Origin: Pseudomonadota bacterium
GTDB lineage: Bacteria; Pseudomonadota; Gammaproteobacteria; Pseudomonadales; Oleiphilaceae
NCBI GenBank assembly: GCA_023430625.1
Contig: JAEZAA010000108.1
Location: 1 to 15,765 of the forward strand
DNA length: 15,765 nt
Direction of reading: 5' to 3'
Each line of letters opens with the position of its first letter. Within the stretch, counting starts at the first letter, position 1. The translations under genes and the position numbers were made by a program. Shown here one piece after another: positions 1-6,558 of this stretch. The notes under the pieces are model-generated. The model was not told where the DNA came from, searched no databases, and saw only the letters and a list, made by a program, of their open reading frames with translations.

Positions 1-546
1 CGCCAGCGGATGATCCGGGCGCAGCAGGCAGACCAGATGATCCTCCCGCAGCTTCTGATGGCAGATGCTGTCGTCATGGCTGATCAATACATCGGCCACC
101 ACATCCAGCCGGGCGCTCGCCAAGTCATGGGCGATCTCCTGGCGCGCCACCCGCAGGCAGTTCAGTTCCACCTGCGGCGCCAGACGCCCCACCTCCTTGG
201 AGAGGCGGGGCAGGACCATCACCTCGAACAACTCCCGCATTCCCAGGCGAAAGGTCTTCTGCAGCTCGGACGGCTCAAAACTGCGGTTCTCCTGCACGGT
301 CAACTGCAAACGCTGCAGAGCTTCGCGCACCGAGCCGATCATCTGCTGCGCCAGTGGCGTGGGCGCCATGCCCCGCTGGGTGCGCACGAACACATCGTCC
401 TTCAGGGTTTCCCGCAAGCGGGCTAGGGCATGGCTTACGGCGGGCTGAGTCAGGTGCAGCACTTCCGCCGCACGGGTGATGGAGCCTTCGCTATAGATAG
501 CCTCGAACACCACGAACAGATTCAGGTCGATGCGGGATAAATGCAT
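1..546 (-). CDS. LysR-family transcriptional regulator (C-terminal part outside window)
   Basis: Reading from the ATG at 546 towards position 1 gives 182 uninterrupted residues, and the frame is still open at the window edge, so the effector-binding domain is incomplete. Residues 5-65 form the typical LysR winged helix-turn-helix: it opens with DLNLFVVFEAIYSEGSI, has the recognition-helix signature LTQPAVSHALARLRE, and continues into FVRTQRGMAPTPLA. Residues about 90-182 start the periplasmic-binding-like effector domain (TFRLGMRELFEV). The family normally has about 300 residues. The gene is divergent from the acyl-CoA dehydrogenase at 705 across 158 bp, the usual arrangement for a LysR protein controlling its neighbour. 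It is therefore the likely regulator of the 705-4658 cluster. That link and the inducer are inference; the family call is very secure. Confidence 0.95.
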   Translation of the reverse strand, partial: MHLSRIDLNLFVVFEAIYSEGSITRAAEVLHLTQPAVSHALARLRETLKDDVFVRTQRGMAPTPLAQQMIGSVREALQRLQLTVQENRSFEPSELQKTFRLGMRELFEVMVLPRLSKEVGRLAPQVELNCLRVARQEIAHDLASARLDVVADVLISHDDSICHQKLREDHLVCLLRPDHPLA

Positions 547-704
547 ATTCTTAATAGTCGCCCATGCCGTTTATTCATTGGCCTAATGGTATGAGACTGC
601 CTAGTATCGGGCAAGTTATCCGTTTTTCAGGCATGCCCTCCATGTGAAGGGCAGCCCATTTCGTTATTGGGCAAGCCACTCATTCGCCGCGTTGAGGACA
701 CCCC
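547..704. promoter_or_regulatory. Divergent LysR/acyl-CoA dehydrogenase control region
   Basis: This 158-bp gap separates two divergent genes and is visibly richer in AT and short symmetries than the coding DNA. A plausible plus-strand promoter is TTGGCC (578-583), an 18-bp spacer, and TAGTAT (602-607). Its -35 overlaps the dyad CATT-N5-AATG (576-588), a possible LysR site. Other symmetries are the perfect palindrome GGCATGCC (630-637), GGGC-A-GCCC (649-657) and GCCCA-N9-TGGGC (654-672). The heptamer GGGCAAG occurs at 609-615 and 669-675, exactly 60 bp apart. A GAGGA ribosome-binding site (694-698) precedes the dehydrogenase start by 6 nt. Which element is the operator cannot be decided from sequence alone. 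Confidence 0.5.
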
Positions 705-1931
705 ATGCACTTTGATCATTCACCCCGCGCCAAGGAATACCTGAAGAAGGTCCAGACCTTCATGAAGGAGCAGATCCTGCCTGCCGAGGCGGAATACTAT
801 GCCCACCTGCAGCAACCCGGCCAACAGTGGACCCAGCCGCCGGTGATGGAACGGCTCAAGGCCGAAGCCAAACGCCAGGGCCTGTGGAACCTGTTCCTGC
901 CCGACGAAGAGCATGGCGTGGGCCTGTCCAACGTGGAATACGCACCCTTGGCCGAAGCCATGGGCCATTCCTTCATGGCCTCGGAAGTGTTCAACTGCAG
1001 CGCGCCCGACACCGGCAACATGGAGGTGCTGGTCAAGTACGGCTCCGAGGCCCAGAAAGAGCAGTGGCTCAAGCCACTGCTGGCCGGCGAGATCCGTTCC
1101 GCCTTCGCCATGACCGAGCCCGACGTGGCCTCTTCCGATGCGACCAACATGCAGGGCACCGCCGTGGTCGAGGGCGATGAAGTGGTCATCAACGGCAAAA
1201 AATGGTGGACCACCGGTGCCGGTCATCCGGACCTGAAGTTCTTTATCTTCATGGGCCTGACCGATCCCAGCGCGCACCGTCACCAGCAGCACTCCATGGT
1301 GATCGTGCCCAAGGACACGCCCGGCGTGACCATCAAACGGATGCTGCCGGTGTTCGGCACCTATGACGAGCCGTCAGGTCATGGCGAGGTGCATTTTGAG
1401 AACGTGCGGGTGCCGGTGACCAACATCATTGCCGGACCGGGACGAGGCTTCGAGATTGCCCAGGGGCGTCTGGGGCCGGGTCGGATTCACCACTGCATGC
1501 GCGCCATTGGCGCCGCCGAGCGCGCCTTTCGCCTGCTGTGCGAGCGGGCCGTGCAGCGGGTTGCCTTCGGCAAGCCCCTGGCCAACCTGGGCGGCAACCG
1601 CGACATCATCGCCAATGCGCGGATCGCCATCGACCAGGCCCGGCTGCTGACCCTGCATGCCGCCTACAAGATCGACACCGTCGGCGTGTTCGGCGCCATG
1701 AGCGAGATTTCCCAGATCAAGGTGGTCGCGCCCAACATGGCGCAGACCATCATCGACCAAGCCATGCAGATTCACGGTGGCGCCGGTCTCTCCAACGACT
1801 TCCCGCTGGCGGCCCTGTTCGGCTATGCCCGTGTGCTGCGCCTGGCGGATGGCCCGGACGAGGTGCACCGGGGCCTGATCGCCAAGCTCGAACTCAAGAA
1901 GTACGAGCGGCTGGCCAAGGGCGGCAAGTAA
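705..1931 (+). CDS. Acyl-CoA dehydrogenase, ACAD10/ACAD11 (LvaC-like) type
   Basis: This is a 408-residue FAD-dependent acyl-CoA dehydrogenase-fold enzyme of full family length. It shows MTEPDVASSDATN (FAD/substrate-loop region), INGKKWWTTGAG, QHSMVIVPKDTPGV, GRGFEIAQGRLGPGRIHHCM and the C-terminal LADGPDEVH. These stretches match what I remember of the C-terminal half of human ACAD11 far better than short- or medium-chain dehydrogenases. The canonical catalytic Glu (YEGT in medium-chain enzymes) aligns with Asp382 in ADGP, as in ACAD10/11. In the known systems this enzyme acts on 4-phospho-acyl-CoA, losing phosphate to give an enoyl-CoA that is rehydrated to the 3-hydroxyacyl-CoA. The ATG at 705 follows a good GAGGA site. 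The kinase for the preceding step lies 121 bp downstream. The exact substrate chain length is unknown. Confidence 0.93.
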   Translation: MHFDHSPRAKEYLKKVQTFMKEQILPAEAEYYAHLQQPGQQWTQPPVMERLKAEAKRQGLWNLFLPDEEHGVGLSNVEYAPLAEAMGHSFMASEVFNCSAPDTGNMEVLVKYGSEAQKEQWLKPLLAGEIRSAFAMTEPDVASSDATNMQGTAVVEGDEVVINGKKWWTTGAGHPDLKFFIFMGLTDPSAHRHQQHSMVIVPKDTPGVTIKRMLPVFGTYDEPSGHGEVHFENVRVPVTNIIAGPGRGFEIAQGRLGPGRIHHCMRAIGAAERAFRLLCERAVQRVAFGKPLANLGGNRDIIANARIAIDQARLLTLHAAYKIDTVGVFGAMSEISQIKVVAPNMAQTIIDQAMQIHGGAGLSNDFPLAALFGYARVLRLADGPDEVHRGLIAKLELKKYERLAKGGK

Positions 1932-1950
1932 TCCCGCTCGATCCAATCCA

Positions 1951-1987
1951 TAACGCGACACAGGGCCTCGTGCCCTGTGTCGCGTTA
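1951..1987. terminator. Perfect 16-bp stem-loop between dehydrogenase and kinase genes
   Basis: The arm TAACGCGACACAGGGC (1951-1966) pairs perfectly with GCCCTGTGTCGCGTTA (1972-1987) around a 5-nt loop. It starts 19 nt after the dehydrogenase stop and ends 65 nt before the kinase start. There is no clear T-run after it (TTAAACCTC), so it is not a textbook intrinsic terminator. It could be an attenuator, a 3'-end stabiliser, or an RNase processing site that sets different levels of the two proteins. The structure is certain; its function is inferred. Confidence 0.5.
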
Positions 1988-2052
1988 AACCTCACCCATA
2001 CCGAATCCTGCCCGGACGACGGGATCAGAGAACAAGACATCGGAGCACAGTT

Positions 2053-3117
2053 ATGGCAACAATCGATCAGGCGGGCACCATCCGCAGCGGCGAGGAACTG
2101 GATGTTTCCACCGTCGACTCTTATCTGAAGGCCCAGATCGCGGGCCTGGAAGGCACACCCGAGATCAGCCAGTTTCCGGGCGGGGCCTCCAACCTGACGT
2201 ATCTGGTCAAATACCCGAACCGGGAGATGGTGCTGCGCCGCCCGCCGTTCGGCAAAAAGGCCAAGGGCGCCCACGACATGGGCCGGGAATTCCGCGTCAT
2301 GCAGGGCCTGCAGGAGGTGTACCCCTACGTGCCCCGCATGCTGGCGTTCTGCCAGGACGACGACATCATGGGCGCCGAGTTCTATGTGATGGAACGCATC
2401 CAGGGCGTGATTCTGCGCAGTGAGATGCCCAAGGACCTGCAACTGACGCCGGAGCAGAACCGCAAGTTATGCGAGAACGTGATCGATCGTTTAGTCGACC
2501 TGCACCAGATCGATTACGAGCAAACGCCGCTGGCCGAGCTTTACCGTCCCGGCGATTACGTGGAGCGCCAAATCAGTGGCTGGAACGAGCGCTATCGCAA
2601 TGCCCGCACCGAGGACGCGCCGGACTTCGAAGAGGTCATGGCCTGGCTCGAGGCCAAGAAACCAGCCCAGGTGAAAAGCTGCATCATCCACAACGACTAC
2701 CGCTTCGACAACGTCATCCTCGATCCCAACGACCCCATGAAGATCATTGGCGTGCTCGATTGGGAAATGGCCACCATCGGCGATCCTTTGATGGATCTGG
2801 GCAACAGCCTGGCTTATTGGATCGAGCAGAACGACCCGCCCCAGCTGCAGATGATGCGCCGCCAGCCAACCCACCTGCCCGGCATGATGACCCGCCAGGA
2901 GATGGTGGATTATTACTGCCAGCGCACCGGGCTGAGCGTGCCTAACTTCGACTTCTACAGCGTCTACGGCATCTTCCGCCTGGTGGTGATCATGCAGCAG
3001 ATCTATTACCGCTACTTCCATGGCCAAACCCAGGACAAGCGCTTCGCCATGTTCATCCACGTGATCAAGTTCCTGGATGGCTTTCTGAAGGACAAGATTC
3101 AGAAATCGACGCTGTAA
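2053..3117 (+). CDS. APH-fold phosphotransferase, ACAD10/11 kinase-domain (LvaA-like) type
   Basis: This is a 354-residue kinase of the aminoglycoside/choline phosphotransferase fold. Visible elements are the N-lobe strand region FPGGASNLTYLV (41-52) followed by MVLRRPPFG (59-67), the hinge-like EFYVMERIQG (109-118), the catalytic loop IIHNDYRFDNVILD (211-224; His213, Asp215, Asn220), and the metal-binding segment GVLDWEMATIGDPLMDLG (233-250; Asp236). This pattern is that of the N-terminal kinase half of mammalian ACAD11 and of LvaA, which phosphorylate the 4-hydroxyl of 4-hydroxyacyl-CoA, rather than that of an antibiotic-resistance APH. The adjoining gene encodes the matching dehydrogenase, so this organism carries the two halves as separate genes. 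A CGGAG site 7 nt upstream supports the ATG at 2053. I see no LvaB-like small partner in the window. Confidence 0.9.
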   Translation: MATIDQAGTIRSGEELDVSTVDSYLKAQIAGLEGTPEISQFPGGASNLTYLVKYPNREMVLRRPPFGKKAKGAHDMGREFRVMQGLQEVYPYVPRMLAFCQDDDIMGAEFYVMERIQGVILRSEMPKDLQLTPEQNRKLCENVIDRLVDLHQIDYEQTPLAELYRPGDYVERQISGWNERYRNARTEDAPDFEEVMAWLEAKKPAQVKSCIIHNDYRFDNVILDPNDPMKIIGVLDWEMATIGDPLMDLGNSLAYWIEQNDPPQLQMMRRQPTHLPGMMTRQEMVDYYCQRTGLSVPNFDFYSVYGIFRLVVIMQQIYYRYFHGQTQDKRFAMFIHVIKFLDGFLKDKIQKSTL

Positions 3118-3145
3118 TCAGCCACACAGAAAACGGAATCAAACC

Positions 3146-3844
3146 ATGGGTGCGATTTATCTGATCCGCCACGGCCAGGCGAGCTTTGGCCAGAAGAACT
3201 ACGACAAGCTGTCCGAGACCGGCGAGCGCCAGGCGGTGCGCCTGGGCGAATACCTGAAGGAAGTCGGCATCGACTTCGACCGGGTCTACAGCGGCACGCT
3301 GGAGCGCCAGATCCGCACCGCCGAGCTGGCCCTGACCGCCGCTTATCCGGCCGGACTCGGCGCGCGGGAAGTGGCCTTCAACGAATTCGACCACGAAGGC
3401 GTCACCCGCGCCCATGTGGTGGCGCTCGCTGGCAGCGATCCGCTGGTGGCGGACTTCATCGCCAACAAGGTCGACCGCATGAAGCACTTTCAGAAGGTGT
3501 TCGAGAAGGTCGTGGCCCGCTGGGTCTCCGATCAGCACCCGGTGGACGGCATCGAGAGCTGGCCGGGTTTCCGCGACCGGGTCTGGCAGGGCCTGCAGCG
3601 GGTGATCCAAGAGAGCGGGCGCTCCAAGAACATCGCCATCTTTACCTCCGGCGGGCCCATCACGGCGGTCCTGCACCAGGTCCTGAGAACCACGCCGGAG
3701 GTGGCCTTCGAGATGAACTGGGCCATCGCCAACGGCTCGATCACCAAGCTCATGTACAACGACGAGCGTATCAGCCTGTCGTACTTCAACCATTACAGCT
3801 ATTTGAAGCAGGGCGCGGACCGCGCCCTGGTGACCTACCGCTGA
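3146..3844 (+). CDS. Histidine-phosphatase-fold protein lacking the second catalytic His
   Basis: This 232-residue protein of the phosphoglycerate-mutase-like superfamily (branch 1) begins 28 nt after the kinase, almost certainly in the same operon. The RHG signature is at 8-10 (IRHGQASF) with phospho-acceptor His9. The Arg-containing segment SGTLERQIRTAE is at 49-60 and a candidate general acid lies in FNEFDHEG (78-85). The usual second-histidine motif (SHGG) reads TSGG at 167-170, putting Ser168 where the second pocket His is expected. The protein may therefore be a weak or specialised phosphatase, or may bind phosphorylated substrate without turnover. From context it could act on 4-phosphoacyl-CoA or a by-product of the kinase step; that is inference. 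Start support is only a weak ACGGA upstream. Confidence 0.87.
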   Translation: MGAIYLIRHGQASFGQKNYDKLSETGERQAVRLGEYLKEVGIDFDRVYSGTLERQIRTAELALTAAYPAGLGAREVAFNEFDHEGVTRAHVVALAGSDPLVADFIANKVDRMKHFQKVFEKVVARWVSDQHPVDGIESWPGFRDRVWQGLQRVIQESGRSKNIAIFTSGGPITAVLHQVLRTTPEVAFEMNWAIANGSITKLMYNDERISLSYFNHYSYLKQGADRALVTYR

Positions 3845-3890
3845 ACCGTCCCCGCACGGCCCATTGAATTCATGCTACAGGAGAGACCCC

Positions 3891-4658
3891 ATGTCTAAAG
3901 ACCTTTTCCGCCTGGATGGCCAGGTTGCCATCGTCACCGGCGCCAGCCGAGGTATCGGTGAGGCCATCGCCAAGTTGCTGGCCCAGCAGGGCGCCCATGT
4001 CATCGTCTCCAGCCGCAAGATCGACGGCTGCGAAGCGGTGGCGGAAGCCATTCGCCAGGCCGGTGGCTCCGCCGAGGCGGTGGCCTGCCACATCGGTGAA
4101 ATGGAGCAGATCGACGCCCTATTCAAGCATGTGCAGGACAAGCACGGCCGGCTCGACATCCTGGTCAATAACGCCGCCGCCAATCCCTTCTTCGGCCATA
4201 TCCTGGACACCGACCTGAGCGCGTTCCAGAAGACGGTTGACGTCAACATCCGCGGCTACTTCTTCATGTCGGTGCAGGCCGGCAAGATCATGCGCAAGCA
4301 AAAGAGCGGCAAGATCGTCAACGTGGCCTCGGTCAATGGCGTGGTGCCCGGCCACTTCCAGGGCATCTACTCCGTCACCAAGGCCGCCGTCATCTCCATG
4401 ACCAAGGCCCTGGCCAAGGAATGCGCGCCGCTCGGCCTGCGCATCAACGCCCTGCTGCCGGGTCTGACCGACACCAAGTTCGCCTCCACCCTGGTCAACA
4501 ACGACGCCATTCGCACCAAGGCGCTGGAGCACGTGCCCATGAACCGCATTGCCGAGCCGGACGAAATGGCGGGCACGGTGCTGTATCTGGTCTCCGATGC
4601 CTCCAGCTACACCACGGGCACCTGCATCAACGTAGACGGGGGTTACCTGACGGTTTAG
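3891..4658 (+). CDS. Short-chain dehydrogenase/reductase (SDR), DHRS4/LvaD-like
   Basis: This is a 255-residue classical SDR. The Rossmann glycine motif TGASRGIG is at 16-23, the NNAA-type motif VNNAAANPF at 92-100, and the tetrad is Asn119, Ser147, Tyr160 and Lys164 (IYSVTK). The C-terminal INVDGGYLTV is typical of the family. Arg42 in VSSRK after the second strand suggests NADP(H) preference. I chose the ATG at 3891 because AGGAG sits 7 nt upstream; an in-frame ATG at 3864 has no such site and adds nine unconserved-looking residues. It is the last gene of the dehydrogenase-kinase-phosphatase run. A role in reducing a 4-oxoacyl-CoA or oxidising a hydroxyacyl-CoA is reasonable by analogy with the levulinate cluster, but SDR substrate cannot be read from sequence. 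Confidence 0.9.
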   Translation: MSKDLFRLDGQVAIVTGASRGIGEAIAKLLAQQGAHVIVSSRKIDGCEAVAEAIRQAGGSAEAVACHIGEMEQIDALFKHVQDKHGRLDILVNNAAANPFFGHILDTDLSAFQKTVDVNIRGYFFMSVQAGKIMRKQKSGKIVNVASVNGVVPGHFQGIYSVTKAAVISMTKALAKECAPLGLRINALLPGLTDTKFASTLVNNDAIRTKALEHVPMNRIAEPDEMAGTVLYLVSDASSYTTGTCINVDGGYLTV

Positions 4659-4676
4659 TCTCAGGCTTTGCTGAAC

Positions 4677-4693
4677 GCCCGGCCTGGCCGGGC
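4677..4693. terminator. Short GC stem-loop after SDR gene
   Basis: GCCCGG (4677-4682) pairs with CCGGGC (4688-4693) around CCTGG, 18 nt after the SDR stop. The T-tract is poor (CTTG), so this may be a weak terminator closing the 705-4658 operon. Confidence 0.4.
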
Positions 4694-4724
4694 TTGCCGG
4701 ACGGCGACGATCCGGTCTTACAAT
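4694..4724 (+). promoter_or_regulatory. Putative sigma70 promoter for the beta-propeller gene
   Basis: TACAAT (4719-4724) differs from the -10 consensus at one base. TTGCCG (4694-4699) could be the -35, but the spacer is 19 bp, longer than ideal. It lies about 50 nt before the start at 4775 and directly after the SDR stem-loop, suggesting that the next gene is transcribed separately. Confidence 0.4.
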
Positions 4725-4774
4725 AGGATCCGCCCCGGTAAGGCAATCCACGACAACAAGAACAAGGAATACCC

Positions 4775-5857
4775 ATGCGTTATGTCCTGCTGACCCTGGT
4801 GCTGCTTGGCGGCCTCTTTGGTTTTCTGTTGCTGACCAACCCGCACCAGCCCGCAGCCTACCTTCCACCGCCCGCACCCGAGCTGGTTGGCGTTCTCGCG
4901 CCGAATAACCTGCTGCAACAAGCGGAGATTTTGGGTGCCGGAGAAGCCAAGGCGCCGGAAGACGTGGATCAGGATGCCGAGGGCTGGGTCTATGGCGGGC
5001 TGGAAGATGGCCGGATTATCCGCCTCAACAACGATCAGGTGGAAACCTTCGCCGACACCGGCGGGCGTCCCTTGGGCCTGCACTTTGATATGGCGGGCGA
5101 CCTGGTGGTGGCCGACGCCATGCAGGGGCTATTGCTCATCGAACCGGACGGCAAGATTACCCAGCTTGTGACCGAGGTCGATGGGGTCGCGCTGGGATTT
5201 ACCGATGACGTGGACATTGCCGCCGACGGCAGCATCTATTTCAGCGACGCCAGCACCAAGTGGGCCTTTCCGGATTACAAGTCAGACCTGCTCGAAACCC
5301 GCCCCTATGGCCGCCTGATTCGCTATGAGCCGGCCTCCGGCGAGGTGGAAACGCTGCTGAAAGATCTCTACTTCGCCAACGGAGTGGCGGTGTCGGAGGA
5401 CGAGGATTACGTGCTGGTCAACGAGAGCTGGACCTACCGAGTCCTGCGCTATTGGCTGACAGGGCCGCGCGCGGGGCAGATGGACGCCTTCAGCGACAAC
5501 CTGCCCGGCATTCCCGATGGCATCTCCCGAGGCCGTCATCCCGTCACCGGCGAGCCGCTGTACTGGGTGGCCTTGGCCACACCGCGCAACAACCTGGTGG
5601 ACCGAATCCATCCCTATCCCTGGCTCAAGAAACTGATCATGAGCCTGCCCGCGGCACTACAACCCAAGCCGGTCCACTACGGTCTGGTACTGGCGTTAAA
5701 TGCCGAGGGAGAAATCATCAAGAGCCTGCATGATCCGGAGGGCGAGACACTTTATCAGGTCACCTCGGTCCAGCAGGTGGGCGACAATCTGTATTTTGGC
5801 AGTCTCCAGAATGACCGCATTGGACGGCTCAGCGTCCGCGCCCTGTTCACGCAATGA
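4775..5857 (+). CDS. Exported/anchored SMP-30/strictosidine-synthase-like beta-propeller (candidate lactonase)
   Basis: This 360-residue protein has a hydrophobic N-terminus (about residues 3-22, VLLTLVLLGGLFGFLLL) acting as a signal anchor or signal peptide, then a Pro-rich linker and a six-bladed propeller. Blade motifs resemble the SMP-30/gluconolactonase and APMAP/strictosidine-synthase-like families: PEDVDQDAEGWVYGG (61-75), DDVDIAADGSIYFSDAS (144-160), FANGVAVSEDEDYVLVNES (200-218) and PGIPDGISRG (244-253). Candidate Ca2+-site residues are Glu62, Asp144/Asp145, Asn202 and Asp248. Relatives hydrolyse lactones or aryl esters. The AAGGA site 6 nt before 4775 supports the start. Lying directly after the 4-hydroxyacid-type cluster, it could open gamma-lactones outside the cytoplasm. 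That pairing is inference, and its own promoter may make it independent. Confidence 0.85.
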   Translation: MRYVLLTLVLLGGLFGFLLLTNPHQPAAYLPPPAPELVGVLAPNNLLQQAEILGAGEAKAPEDVDQDAEGWVYGGLEDGRIIRLNNDQVETFADTGGRPLGLHFDMAGDLVVADAMQGLLLIEPDGKITQLVTEVDGVALGFTDDVDIAADGSIYFSDASTKWAFPDYKSDLLETRPYGRLIRYEPASGEVETLLKDLYFANGVAVSEDEDYVLVNESWTYRVLRYWLTGPRAGQMDAFSDNLPGIPDGISRGRHPVTGEPLYWVALATPRNNLVDRIHPYPWLKKLIMSLPAALQPKPVHYGLVLALNAEGEIIKSLHDPEGETLYQVTSVQQVGDNLYFGSLQNDRIGRLSVRALFTQ

Positions 5858-5864
5858 ACAGGGC
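5840..5864. terminator. 10-bp stem-loop spanning the beta-propeller stop codon
   Basis: GCCCTGTTCA (5840-5849) pairs perfectly with TGAACAGGGC (5855-5864) around CGCAA, and the TGA stop (5855-5857) lies in the stem. Nine-base direct repeats CAGCGTCCG flank it at 5830-5838 and 5864-5872. No T-tract follows on either strand. It lies between convergent genes, so a role in 3'-end formation for either is possible. Confidence 0.4.
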
Positions 5865-5916
5865 AGCGTCCGTGCGACGGCGCCTTAAGAATGGCGTACT
5901 TGAGAAGAATGAAGCA

Positions 5917-6108
5917 CTAAAGCTGGTTCAACAGCGACTGCTTGCTGTCGATGACTTTGCGGTAGGTGTCGATCAGGATGTTCTTGTGGATACGGTCGGA
6001 TTGATCCAGCTCGCGCACACGCGCCTCAAGCCGGACCACCTCTTGAACAACCTTTTCCTTAAGGTGATTGCGAAGTGAGTCGAAGTGGAAATCTGTCTGC
6101 TGCTGCAT
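5917..6108 (-). CDS. Small helical protein of unknown function (63 aa)
   Basis: I do not recognise a family. The predicted product is 63 residues and almost entirely amphipathic helix with heptad-like spacing (LRNHLKEKVVQEVVRLEARV, then LDQSDRIHKNILIDTYRKVI), rich in charge, with no Cys, no signal peptide and no membrane segment. It could be a short coiled coil or a dimerising adaptor. I chose the ATG at 6108 rather than the in-frame ATG at 6117 because AGGGA lies 8 nt before it. Codon use is consistent with a real gene. It is convergent with the beta-propeller gene, about 60 bp from its stop, and divergent from the GST pair. Alternative: a chance open frame, but the good ribosome-binding site and regular helix pattern argue against that. 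Confidence 0.6.
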   Translation of the reverse strand: MQQQTDFHFDSLRNHLKEKVVQEVVRLEARVRELDQSDRIHKNILIDTYRKVIDSKQSLLNQL

Positions 6109-6558
6109 GATACACATCCCTGTTCACTTGGCGCCCCGACCCGGGCAAGCGGCACTGCGGTTTCCGGATGGGCCGATCCCAACGATCGGTGCGCCCAGGT
6201 ACCCTGCCGTAATTTTGATCAATTTTGGCACAGGCACCGCGGTTGTTGCAACTCATGGACTCGCCACGCCGAAGCCATGGCAGCCCCCAGTCTCTATCGG
6301 CACTCGCCTTCAACTGCTGAATCCGTACCACAGCCGACCTTCCGCCCATCACCATCCTCTGGCAAATCGGCAAGAAGGACTTACGTTATGAAGTTCCGCC
6401 GACGTCATGACAAGGCAAAGGCCGTGACCTTTTACCCAATTTTCGAAAAGCGGGCCTCTGTCGCCTGCATCCGTTGGTTCCCCCCCGCCGATTCCTGGTG
6501 CGGGCGGGCGCCTGTCACCCCATCAGCAATCCCAAGCGCCTTGGAGAACAAGAACCCC
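6109..6558. other. 450-bp region without a confident gene
   Basis: This stretch lies between the minus-strand orphan gene and the plus-strand GST pair and must carry both promoters, but no convincing sigma70 pair is visible. Short structures seen are the CCGATC-ccaac-GATCGG stem (6173-6189), the palindrome TTGATCAA (6215-6222) inside an AATTTT-rich patch (6211-6226), and the perfect palindrome TTTTCGAAAA (6440-6449). An ATG at 6388 with an ideal AAGGA site (8-nt spacing) is in frame with the GST at 6559 with no intervening stop. It would add 57 basic, low-conservation-looking residues. I treat it as non-coding or a possible leader. Confidence 0.45.

Noticed and set aside
2053..3117. Aminoglycoside resistance gene
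   Set aside because: The fold is APH, but the sequence pattern and the adjacent matching dehydrogenase point to the ACAD10/11 kinase group.
6224..6249. Sigma54-like promoter (GGCAC and TTG/TTGCA boxes)
   Set aside because: With the correct spacing the -12 GC dinucleotide is lost (AGGCACC-N4-TTGTT); using the intact TTGCA makes the spacer far too long.
6059..6373. 104-codon minus-strand frame overlapping the 63-residue gene
   Set aside because: No ribosome-binding site or family pattern was seen, and it overlaps the better-supported small gene in another frame.
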